From assembly GCA_958426775.1 (NCBI GenBank), contig CATZZP010000009.1, positions 8,961 through 72,960 of the forward strand: 64,000 nt of DNA, read 5' to 3'. Shown here in pieces: positions 1 to 7,225 of the stretch (position 1 is its first letter; each line of letters begins with the position of its first letter). Source of the stretch: an uncultured Bacillota bacterium. Lineage in GTDB: Bacteria > Bacillota > Clostridia > Lachnospirales > CAG-274. The position numbers and the translations under genes were made by a program. A model generated the notes under the pieces. That model made no database searches and had not been told where the DNA came from. It saw nothing but the letters and a program-made list of their open reading frames with translations.

Positions 1-42
1 TATGATTCAACTTCAAAAACAGTAACTCTGCAAAAAGCATAA
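1..42 (+). CDS. 3' end of an unidentified gene
   Basis: Reading from base 1 gives an open frame, YDSTSKTVTLQKA, that ends at a TAA at 40-42, 27 bases before the next start codon. It is probably the C-terminus of a protein whose body lies outside the window. Thirteen residues are too few to assign a family, and a chance open frame cannot be excluded. Confidence 0.4.
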   Translation, partial: YDSTSKTVTLQKA

Positions 43-69
43 AGATTTTTTTAGAAAGAAGGACTAATT

Positions 70-423
70 ATGTTTTGTAAATATTGCGGACAAAAAATAG
101 ATGATGATTCTACCTTTTGTTCCGGCTGTGGTGCGAAGCTGTCAATAGCCGTACCTCAACATAAGCAGCCTCATTTAAACAGTTCTGACCAAATACAGAG
201 CAAAAGCATTCTTCCCCCGACTGTTGATATGCCTGCAACAAAACAGGCTGATACAGAGGAATATGAGAGCTTTGACCCTACCTTTGAAAATATTATGGCA
301 CAATTTTCTCCTCTCGGAAAAATTGTGTTTATAATACTTTGTATATTAATGGTAATCTGGGTTGCAACTCTTACACTGCATGTTTTTTTCCCTGAATATA
401 TAAATTATTTACTCACACTTTAA
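70..423 (+). CDS. zinc-ribbon protein with C-terminal membrane segment
   Basis: A 117-residue protein. The N-terminus holds a zinc ribbon with Cys3, Cys6, Cys17 and Cys20 (CKYC...CSGC), the zinc_ribbon_2 type common in Clostridia. A polar, Gln/Ser/Thr-rich linker (about 25-75) follows, then one hydrophobic helix (about 84-108) and a short tail. The expected topology is a single-pass membrane protein with the ribbon in the cytoplasm. An AGAAGGA ribosome binding site precedes the ATG, and a terminator follows directly, so it is the last or only gene of its transcript. The function is unknown; such small ribbons often sit next to membrane or stress proteins. Confidence 0.8.
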   Translation: MFCKYCGQKIDDDSTFCSGCGAKLSIAVPQHKQPHLNSSDQIQSKSILPPTVDMPATKQADTEEYESFDPTFENIMAQFSPLGKIVFIILCILMVIWVATLTLHVFFPEYINYLLTL

Positions 424-428
424 AAAAA

Positions 429-462
429 GACCTCCTCGGCTAAAAGCCCCGGAGGCCTTTTA
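429..462 (+). terminator. terminator after the zinc-ribbon gene
   Basis: An imperfect hairpin (CCTCC...GGAGG with GGC/GCC inside) begins 6 bases after the stop codon and is followed by CCTTTT. Confidence 0.6.
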
Positions 463-493
463 ATACAAAAAACCCTCTCCCGCAGGAGAGGGT
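461..493 (-). terminator. terminator of the LPQTG surface protein gene
   Basis: A perfect 9-bp stem, ACCCTCTCC/GGAGAGGGT (472-480 and 485-493), with a CGCA loop. Read on the minus strand it is followed by six T. It lies 12 bases past the stop codon of the surface protein. Confidence 0.85.
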
Positions 494-504
494 ATAATTA
501 TTTA

Positions 505-3500
505 TTAGGCTGTTTTCTTTTTGCTTTTAAGTACCAGTAATATACCTAAACCAATCATACCGCAGCCCATACCGCAAAGTGCCTTTGTATTAACAGGTGA
601 GCCTGTCTGCGGAAGTTTACCACTACTTGTAGTTGCCTCTGTTGCAATATCAGCAGAGTAAACCTTTACATCTGATGTGTCGGAAGTATTATCTAAATTG
701 TTGGTTGCTGTACTTCCGGTAGATGCTGTATCGGTGTCACTGCTACCTGTAGAAGTTGATATATCTGCATCGCTACCACCTGTAGATGTTGACCCTGTAT
801 TGTTGCTGTTGTCAAGTGTTGAATCTGTATCACTGCCGTCAGTAGACGTTGAATCTGTATCACTGCCGTCGGTAGATGTTGAATCTGTATCACTGCCGTC
901 GGTAGATGTTGAGTCTGTATCACTGCCGTCAGTAGACGTTGAGTCTGTATCACTGCCGTCGGTAGATGTTGAATCTGTATCACTGCCGTCGGTAGATGTT
1001 GAGTCTGTATCACTGCCGTCGGTAGACGTTGAGTCTGTATCACTACCGTCGGTAGTTTCAGGTGTAGTTGAAGCCTTGTCACTTGATGAGCCGCTACCGC
1101 CTCTTCTTGAACTGCCCTCTGATGAGCCGTTACCATCTCTATCCTCAGTTGTAGTTTCGGTTTCTGTGTCAGCAGTAGTTATCTCTGTAGAGCCGTCTGT
1201 TGTCGCCTCTTCTGTAGTTGTATTCTCATCTCCTGAGCCTTCAGTGCCGTGACCTCCGCCGTCACCTGAAGTTGAACTGTCACCATGACCCTTTGTAGTT
1301 GTTTCTGTATCACCCTCAGCTGTTGTAATTTCTGTTGTAGCTTCAGCGGTAGTTATTTCCGTTGTAGATTCAGATACCTTTGTATCCTCTTCTCCACCTG
1401 TATTGCCGCTATCACCCTTCTTAGTGGTTGTTTCCGTTGAGGTGTCCCCTGTAACACCTTCCTCTGTCTTTGTTGTTGTTTCTGTTGTAGTTGTACTTGT
1501 AGTAACCCCCTCAGTTGAGGTTTCTGTGGTTGACGGAGCTGTGGTTACAACCTCTGTTGTTGTTTCACTTACAGGCTCTGTTGTCGTTTCAAGCTCTGTG
1601 GTTGTTTCACTTGTTGACTCTGTTGTAGTATTAGTTTCACCCTCGCCGCCTTCACCATGTTTTCTTGTGGTAGTTTCTGTTGTTGTTTCCTCTGTAGTGG
1701 TAGAGGTTGTTGACTCAGTTGTTGTAGTAGTTGTTTCTGTATCACCCTCAGCTGTTGTAATTTCTGTTGTAGCTTCAGCGGTAGTTATTTCCGTTGTAGA
1801 TTCAGATACCTTTGTATCCTCTTCTCCACCTGTATTGCCGCTATCACCCTTCTTAGTGGTTGTTTCCGTTGAGGTGTCCCCTGTAACACCTTCCTCTGTC
1901 TTTGTTGTTGTTTCTGTTGTAGTTGTACTTGTAGTAACCCCCTCAGTTGAGGTTTCTGTGGTTGACGGAGCTGTGGTTACAACCTCTGTTGTTGTTTCAC
2001 TTACAGGCTCTGTTGTCGTTTCAAGCTCTGTGGTTGTTTCACTTGTTGACTCTGTTGTAGTATTAGTTTCACCCTCGCCGCCTTCACCATGTTTTCTTGT
2101 GGTAGTTTCTGTTGTTGTTTCCTCTGTAGTGGTAGAGGTTGTTGACTCAGTTGTTGTAGTAGTTGTTTCTGTTGCAGCTACGGTTGTTGTTTCTGCAATT
2201 GTAGTATTTTCCGTTTCGGTTGTCGTTTCTGCTACGGTTGTTGTTTCTGCCGCTGTAGTAGTTTCTGCTACGGTTGTTGTTTCTGTAGCTGTAGTAGTTT
2301 CTGCTACGGTTGTTGTTTCTGCCGCCGTAGTAGTCTCTGCTACGGTTGTTGTTTCTGCCGCTGTAGTATTTTCCGTTTCGGTTGTTGTTTCTGCAGCTGT
2401 AGTAGTCTCTGCTACGGTTGTTGTTTCTGTAGCTGTAGTAGTTTCCGTTTCGGTTGTTGTTTCTGTAGTTGTAGTACTTTCATCTAAACCTAATGCTATA
2501 GTAGGTATATTACCCGTAAAGTCGTTTCTATGAGTTTCTGCATGATTAGCAAAAGCCAAGCAGATTGCTGTACCGTCAAAGTTCTGCATAGTTTCAACAG
2601 TTGCCCCTGGTGCCAGTATCGAGCCTAAGAAAACTGCATTATAGGTTATTTTGCCTGCATAGCAACCATCTGCTGCACTGCTGTCGTAAAAGTTCCAGAG
2701 AACCTTACCATACTCCCAGCTTGTTCTTTCACGGCTGTTTACTTCTTCGCCATCAGTTGTTATGTACTTAATAGGTGCGTTACAGTTAAATCCGTTTTCT
2801 AAATAGCCTTTAAGGTCTACATTAATAATAACTGAGTTTGAACCATTCTTGTCATAGTTCTTAAAGGTAATAGGTGTATTGCCTTCAAGATGAGAAGCAT
2901 CAAGGTTAATAAGTGTATATTCATTTGCAGACATATCAAGGTTAACTGCTCTGTTATTCCAATCGTTAAAATCAAAAATACTGCTGTCGGCAGTAGGTTC
3001 TACCTCTGCTAAGCCCTTTGAAAGTTTAGACAGCTTTTCAAACTCACTTTCCAAATCAATATATTCCGCACCACCGGAGGTTTCCTGAAATATATTTCTG
3101 ACAGTAGAATTGTTCATTTGTATGGCATATCCCATTGCAGACCCCTTTACGGTAAAACCGTTACCATTGTCATAGGTATCAACCGTAACATTAGGTCCAA
3201 CTACTAAAGGCGAATTACCGTTACATAAAATCTGTGAGTTAATTTCTGCAAAATCTCTTACATAGGATACCTCGGATACAAGCATTTCTGTTTCAAGACC
3301 TGTAGTACCTGAGTTTGCTGATGCCAAGGATATATGTCCCGTAGCAATATTGCCGTTTGTATGAGCACTGAGCTTTACATCATCATATGCAAAAACATGA
3401 AAGTGCGTTGCCGCATAAAGCGGATCACTTTCTGAATAGTTGCTTGTTTTGTAGTAGGTAGGTGCATACTTATCTGTTACCGTATCAACCTTATCGCTGA

Positions 3501-3636
3501 CCTCTCTGTAGTTAAGATTAGATGTAGGTTCATAGGTAAAAGCACTTACACCGCTTGGTGCCGCCAAGCTTATAGTCAACGTAGCTACCGTGGCAGTTTT
3601 TAAAATTTGTTTAGATAGGTTCTTTGCAAATTTCAT
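505..3636 (-). CDS. LPQTG cell-wall-anchored surface protein (choice-of-anchor A family)
   Basis: A 1043-residue exported protein, probably a surface adhesin or stalk. A Sec signal peptide (about 1-32) is followed by one globular domain (about 70-385) that resembles the choice-of-anchor A domain; the FHVFAYDD start and the GSILAPGATV and NFDGTAICLAF motifs near its end are visible. Then comes about 450 residues of ETTT-type low-complexity sequence containing a 144-residue block present twice, a Gly/Ser-rich stretch, eight DGSDTDSTST repeats, and a C-terminal sorting signal: LPQTG (about 1008), a hydrophobic helix and KSKKK. A class D sortase is encoded at 34319-34948. A GGGGGGA ribosome binding site precedes the ATG. 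The Thr-rich tract may be O-glycosylated, which is inference. Repeat number could vary between strains. Confidence 0.88.
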   Translation of the reverse strand: MKFAKNLSKQILKTATVATLTISLAAPSGVSAFTYEPTSNLNYREVSDKVDTVTDKYAPTYYKTSNYSESDPLYAATHFHVFAYDDVKLSAHTNGNIATGHISLASANSGTTGLETEMLVSEVSYVRDFAEINSQILCNGNSPLVVGPNVTVDTYDNGNGFTVKGSAMGYAIQMNNSTVRNIFQETSGGAEYIDLESEFEKLSKLSKGLAEVEPTADSSIFDFNDWNNRAVNLDMSANEYTLINLDASHLEGNTPITFKNYDKNGSNSVIINVDLKGYLENGFNCNAPIKYITTDGEEVNSRERTSWEYGKVLWNFYDSSAADGCYAGKITYNAVFLGSILAPGATVETMQNFDGTAICLAFANHAETHRNDFTGNIPTIALGLDESTTTTETTTETETTTATETTTVAETTTAAETTTETENTTAAETTTVAETTTAAETTTVAETTTATETTTVAETTTAAETTTVAETTTETENTTIAETTTVAATETTTTTTESTTSTTTEETTTETTTRKHGEGGEGETNTTTESTSETTTELETTTEPVSETTTEVVTTAPSTTETSTEGVTTSTTTTETTTKTEEGVTGDTSTETTTKKGDSGNTGGEEDTKVSESTTEITTAEATTEITTAEGDTETTTTTTESTTSTTTEETTTETTTRKHGEGGEGETNTTTESTSETTTELETTTEPVSETTTEVVTTAPSTTETSTEGVTTSTTTTETTTKTEEGVTGDTSTETTTKKGDSGNTGGEEDTKVSESTTEITTAEATTEITTAEGDTETTTKGHGDSSTSGDGGGHGTEGSGDENTTTEEATTDGSTEITTADTETETTTEDRDGNGSSEGSSRRGGSGSSSDKASTTPETTDGSDTDSTSTDGSDTDSTSTDGSDTDSTSTDGSDTDSTSTDGSDTDSTSTDGSDTDSTSTDGSDTDSTSTDGSDTDSTLDNSNNTGSTSTGGSDADISTSTGSSDTDTASTGSTATNNLDNTSDTSDVKVYSADIATEATTSSGKLPQTGSPVNTKALCGMGCGMIGLGILLVLKSKKKTA
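817..1050 (-). repeat. 30-bp tandem repeat array, eight units
   Basis: Eight head-to-tail 30-bp units encode DGSDTDSTST in the surface protein stalk. The units differ only at a few third-codon positions (for example gagtctgtat versus gaatctgtat), so the peptide is kept while the DNA has begun to drift. Confidence 0.9.
1295..2172 (-). repeat. 432-bp direct tandem duplication within the surface protein gene
   Basis: The segments 1295-1740 and 1727-2172 form two head-to-tail copies with a 432-bp period (144 codons). The encoded peptides are identical by eye, including the RKHGEGGEGE and KKGDSGNTGGEED islands. The copies diverge immediately outside these limits. Confidence 0.9.
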
Positions 3637-3911
3637 ACTAATCCCCCCGATTTATTTTTTACATAGTTTTTAATTTTTTTGATTATTATAACATTTAATT
3701 TTTAGGCACACAATCTTTTAAAGGCAATTTATACGGTTAAAATTTTTACAAAATTTTATTTGTACATATAAGTTTAATTGTTTATTTTAACAGTACAAGT
3801 ATAATTGTAACATATATCCTGTATTTAATTTTTTTTATAAGATTATTAAATTTTTTAAAAAATTCTAATATATTTCACAACTTATGCGTACAACTTTATC
3901 AAAAAAATATG
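3637..3911. other. A/T-rich intergenic region
   Basis: About 275 bases of very A/T-rich sequence between the surface protein gene and the DUF378 gene. It holds the surface protein promoter (3685-3713). I see no open frame of note and no conserved RNA fold. Confidence 0.6.
3685..3713 (-). promoter_or_regulatory. sigma-A-type promoter of the surface protein gene
   Basis: On the minus strand: TTGTGT, a 17-bp spacer, then TATAAT preceded by TG (extended -10). It lies about 50 bp upstream of the ATG. Confidence 0.55.
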
Positions 3912-3946
3912 TAGTAAGAGGGGCTGTCATTCCAGCCCGCACTTAC
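3900..3946 (-). terminator. terminator after the DUF378 gene
   Basis: On the minus strand AGTAAG...GGGCTG pairs with CAGCCC...CTTACT (3912-3946), followed by ATATTTTTTT. The stem begins at the stop codon. Confidence 0.8.
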
Positions 3947-4173
3947 TATTTTGTTTGTATTGTCATATTACTGTCTTCCAGCCTTGAATACATTGTAAGC
4001 ATATAAATACCTGCTATACCTACCAAGGCATAGATTACTCTGGCAATTAATGAGGTGCTTCCGCCTGTAAGCATACCTACAAGGTTGAAATTGAAAAAGC
4101 CTATAAGTCCCCAATTTATCGCACCGATAATTACCAGTGTAAGTGCCGTAAAATTAAGTGCCTTACTGTCCAT
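3946..4173 (-). CDS. DUF378 family small membrane protein
   Basis: A 75-residue protein with two hydrophobic helices (about 8-28 and 42-62). The INWGLIGFFNFNLVG motif is characteristic of DUF378/YuzA-like proteins, which have no known function. It has its own AAGGAGGGA ribosome binding site and its own terminator, so it is probably a single-gene transcript. The family assignment is confident; the role is unknown. Confidence 0.85.
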   Translation of the reverse strand: MDSKALNFTALTLVIIGAINWGLIGFFNFNLVGMLTGGSTSLIARVIYALVGIAGIYMLTMYSRLEDSNMTIQTK

Positions 4174-4260
4174 GATAAAATTCCCTCCTTATTAAAAGCA
4201 GTTACATAATTATTTTATCTTATACAGATAAAAAAACACTCGGCAATTTTTTACATTTTT

Positions 4261-5031
4261 TTATCTTGCAAGCCAGCCACCGTCAACGGCTAAGGTAAAT
4301 CCGTTTACATAGCTTGCCGCATCTGAGCTTAAAAATACTACAGCACCCATCATATCCTCAGGGGTACCCCATCTGCCTGCAGGAATTCTGCCAAGGATTT
4401 CATTACTGCGTTGCTCGTCACTTCTTAATTGGTTTGTGTTGTTGGTTGCCATATAGCCCGGGGCAATAGCGTTTACATTTATGTTGTGCTGTGCCCACTC
4501 GTTTGCAAGGGCTCTTGTAAGACCCAGAACAGCTGACTTGCTTGCCGTATAGGAAGGTACTCTGATACCGCCTTGGTAAGAAAGCATAGATGCCACATTT
4601 ACAATTTTACCGCCCTGACCCTGCTTGATATACTGCTTGGCAAAAGCCTGACAAAGGAAGAAAACAACAGTCTGATTGGTTGAAATAACCTTAGCCCAGT
4701 CCTCCTCCTTATATTCAATAGCGTCCTCTCTTATTATAATGCCCGCATTGTTTACAAGTATGTCAACTCTGCCAAACTTATCAACAGCCTCACTTACAAT
4801 TCTGTCAATATGCTCTGTTGAAGATAAGTCCGCAATTATCTCTAAAAATTCACTTCCGCTTTCCTCAACAAGAGCCTTTGTTTCATCACAGCTGCGTCTT
4901 GCAACACCTGCAACCTTTGCCCCTGCCTGTGCCAGAGCAACACACATGCCCTGACCTAAGCCTGTGTTTGCACCTGTTACAACTGCTACCTTACCTTTTA
5001 AACTAAACTTATCCAAAATCATTTTTTTCAT
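4261..5031 (-). CDS. kduD: short-chain dehydrogenase, KduD-like (2-dehydro-3-deoxy-D-gluconate 5-dehydrogenase)
   Basis: A 256-residue classical SDR. The NAD-binding TGANTGLGQG motif is near residue 19, NNAG near 94, and the catalytic Ser-Tyr-Lys set is seen in VNVASMLS and PSYTASKSA. Length and the N-terminal FSLKGKVAVVTGANTGLG fit KduD, which interconverts keto-deoxy-gluconate forms in pectin or uronate breakdown. A strong GGAGGATG ribosome binding site supports this start. No other uronate gene is nearby (thiN is next upstream), so the substrate is uncertain: a gluconate 5-dehydrogenase or another sugar SDR is possible. Confidence 0.8.
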   Translation of the reverse strand: MKKMILDKFSLKGKVAVVTGANTGLGQGMCVALAQAGAKVAGVARRSCDETKALVEESGSEFLEIIADLSSTEHIDRIVSEAVDKFGRVDILVNNAGIIIREDAIEYKEEDWAKVISTNQTVVFFLCQAFAKQYIKQGQGGKIVNVASMLSYQGGIRVPSYTASKSAVLGLTRALANEWAQHNINVNAIAPGYMATNNTNQLRSDEQRSNEILGRIPAGRWGTPEDMMGAVVFLSSDAASYVNGFTLAVDGGWLAR

Positions 5032-5039
5032 CCTCCTTT

Positions 5040-5675
5040 TTAATCCCTTGCAATTATACTTATTATTACACCTTTTTTTACCGTTACACTTGCTTTATCT
5101 GCTACTACCACATTGCTTACCGTAAGTGAAGTACCCATATCAATATCCATGTTGTCAAGAGGATAGTCAAGTCCCTCTGATGTAATACCCTCTACTTTTT
5201 GCGTAAGAGGTAACAGAGAAATATAACTGCCCTTTTTATTTTCAATTAAAAGTTGACTGTCAACAAGCTCAACAATATTATGCTCATCTATAAGCCTTGC
5301 CCTTATACCTTTTTTAAGGAGAGGAAGCATAATTTGTATATTTGCCAGAGTATGGTCAAGACGAGTACCCGAGCATCCAAGCAAAACTATATCCTCTGCA
5401 CCCTTTTCAAGAGCCATAATTATACCCAGCTCCGTATCTGTACTGTCCTTTCTTACAGGGTATGTAAAAAGCTCCTTACCCATAGCCTTATAATAATCCA
5501 GCACCTCAACATCTACAGAGTCAAAATCGCCTAAAATTACATCAGGCACAAATCCTGCCCCATATACATAGTTAAGACCTTTATCGCAGGCAATAAGGAT
5601 ACTGTCTTCATTAATATAGGGCTTAATTATATTTGCCTCAGGCATACTGCCCCCTGATACTATAACCGCTCTCAT
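5040..5675 (-). CDS. thiN: thiamine diphosphokinase
   Basis: A 211-residue enzyme that transfers pyrophosphate from ATP to thiamine to make the cofactor thiamine diphosphate. Family motifs are clear: GDFDSVD near residue 50, DSTDTELG near 80 (metal and ATP site), and GCSGTRLDHTLANI near 100, followed by the C-terminal beta-rich thiamine-binding domain. The start overlaps the stop of rpe by 4 bases (ATGA), so the two are translationally coupled. The rsgA-rpe-thiN order is standard in Bacillota. I see no TPP riboswitch upstream. Confidence 0.93.
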   Translation of the reverse strand: MRAVIVSGGSMPEANIIKPYINEDSILIACDKGLNYVYGAGFVPDVILGDFDSVDVEVLDYYKAMGKELFTYPVRKDSTDTELGIIMALEKGAEDIVLLGCSGTRLDHTLANIQIMLPLLKKGIRARLIDEHNIVELVDSQLLIENKKGSYISLLPLTQKVEGITSEGLDYPLDNMDIDMGTSLTVSNVVVADKASVTVKKGVIISIIARD

Positions 5676-6334
5676 TTTCTCTTATCTATCAGTGCTAAAA
5701 ATTTATCCGTCTGTTCAGCAAGGTCACCCTTACTAAATACAGATGAGCCTGCCACTACAACATCAACGCCTGCATCAATTACCCTTGTTACGTTATCAAG
5801 GTTAATGCCGCCGTCAATTTCTATTGTATAGTTAAGGTTATTTGCACTTCTGTACTCTGCAAGAGACTTAACAGCATCAAGAGAGCTTTCTATAAAGCTC
5901 TGACCGTCAAAGCCCGGCTCAACACTCATAACAAGAACCATATCAACCTGTGGTAAAAAAGGAATAATCTCCGTCCAGTCGGTTTTAGGCTTAATTGTAA
6001 TTGCGGGACTTTTGCCTAAATCACGTATCTGCTTAAAAATTTCACTATGACAGTCTGTAGCCTCATAGTGAATGTTAATTATATCAGCTCCCGCATCGGA
6101 GAATGCCTTAATATATCTTTCAGGCTTAGTTATCATAAGGTGTACATCAAGGACACTATCGGTTATTTTTCTTACACTTTGAAGAACAGGTATACCTATT
6201 GAAATATTAGGCACAAAAATACCGTCCATTACATCAAAGTGCAAATATTTAACCTGCTTTTTATTTAGTATATCAATCTGCTCCCCAAGTCTTGCAAAAT
6301 CCGCTGACAAAAGGGACGGCGAGAGTATAGCCAT
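5672..6334 (-). CDS. rpe: ribulose-phosphate 3-epimerase
   Basis: A 220-residue TIM-barrel enzyme of the pentose phosphate pathway that interconverts ribulose 5-phosphate and xylulose 5-phosphate. Visible motifs are SPSLLSADF at the N-terminus, HFDVMDGIFVPN (metal-binding His and catalytic Asp), HLM, SVEPGFDGQ (phosphate loop) and EIDGGI. Length is typical. An AAAGGAG ribosome binding site precedes the ATG. It is in an operon between rsgA and thiN. Confidence 0.95.
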   Translation of the reverse strand: MAILSPSLLSADFARLGEQIDILNKKQVKYLHFDVMDGIFVPNISIGIPVLQSVRKITDSVLDVHLMITKPERYIKAFSDAGADIINIHYEATDCHSEIFKQIRDLGKSPAITIKPKTDWTEIIPFLPQVDMVLVMSVEPGFDGQSFIESSLDAVKSLAEYRSANNLNYTIEIDGGINLDNVTRVIDAGVDVVVAGSSVFSKGDLAEQTDKFLALIDKRK

Positions 6335-6340
6335 ATTTGT

Positions 6341-7225
6341 TTATCTCCTTTGTTTAAGCTCTGTATACAGCTGTTTAAATTTTTCATACCTTTCGATAGG
6401 CAATTCTTTTCCCACATGAGCCTTTAAGCCACAGTCAGGCTCTGCCGTATGACTGCAGTCGTTAAAGTAACAGCCTGATAAATACGGCTTAAATTCTCTG
6501 AAATAGTCTATAAGCTCCTCAGGCTTGATAAAATCCAGACTGAGAGAGGTAAAGCCGGGTGAATCCACAATAAAGGTATTTTCATCGTACTCTAAAAGCT
6601 CAACCTCTCTTGTGGTATGCTTGCCTCTTTGGATTTTTTTGCTTATTTCACCTGTTTTTCGCTCAATATGAGGCATTACCTCATTAATAAGGCTTGATTT
6701 GCCTACTCCCGAAGGTCCCGCAAAAACAGTTACATGACCTGAAAGCTTTTCCTTTAAAGGCTCAATACCGTTCTTTTCGGTAGCACAGGTAAATACAACA
6801 TCATAAAAGGGTGCATAAACCCTTTCCATATATGTCCTTGTTTCCTCTGTAAGCAAATCACTTTTGTTTATACATATTATAATATTTTCAATATTCTGCG
6901 TTTGTACAAGTATCAGAAATCTGTCCAGTAAGTCAAAATTAATATCGGGACTTGCCGCCGCAAACTGAATAACCGCACAATCAACATTTGCCACTCTCGG
7001 TCTTATAAGCAAATTTTTTCTGGGCAAAATTTTTTCAACAGCACCCTTTTTGTTTTGTTCATCGCTGATTGTAATTTCCACATAGTCCCCTACGGTAGGT
7101 GTCAGCTTTGATTTTCTGAATTTACCCCTTGCACTGCACTCATAAACCTCTGTGCCGACGGCTACATAATATAAGCCGCCGACACCTTTGATTATTCTTC
7201 CCTGTATCATATTAATAACTCTCAT
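6341..7225 (-). CDS. rsgA: ribosome small subunit-dependent GTPase A
   Basis: A circularly permuted GTPase that acts in late 30S subunit maturation. It has an N-terminal OB fold (about 1-75), then G4 (NKSD), G1 (GPSGVGKSSLINEV) and G3 (DSPGFTS) in permuted order, and a C-terminal zinc knuckle (CYFNDCSHTAEPDC). The longest frame starts at 7225, 14 bases inside prkC. A start five codons later (MIQGRI, 7210), directly after the prkC stop, is equally plausible and gives the usual family N-terminus. The neighbours prkC, prpC and rpe match the conserved Bacillota order. RsgA is a known PrkC substrate in Bacillus, which fits this linkage. Confidence 0.94.
   Translation of the reverse strand: MRVINMIQGRIIKGVGGLYYVAVGTEVYECSARGKFRKSKLTPTVGDYVEITISDEQNKKGAVEKILPRKNLLIRPRVANVDCAVIQFAAASPDINFDLLDRFLILVQTQNIENIIICINKSDLLTEETRTYMERVYAPFYDVVFTCATEKNGIEPLKEKLSGHVTVFAGPSGVGKSSLINEVMPHIERKTGEISKKIQRGKHTTREVELLEYDENTFIVDSPGFTSLSLDFIKPEELIDYFREFKPYLSGCYFNDCSHTAEPDCGLKAHVGKELPIERYEKFKQLYTELKQRR

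Noticed and set aside
677..2533. Long open frames on the plus strand opposite the surface protein gene, rich in Val and Ser
   Set aside because: They mirror the repetitive ETTT and GSDTDST codons of the minus-strand gene, lack ribosome binding sites and have no family features.
4174..4260. Terminator of kduD (TTTATC/GATAAA palindrome)
   Set aside because: The stem is all A/T except one G-C pair and is too weak to support.
5676..6340. TPP riboswitch controlling thiN
   Set aside because: thiN overlaps rpe and has no leader; no TPP-box sequence is seen before the operon.
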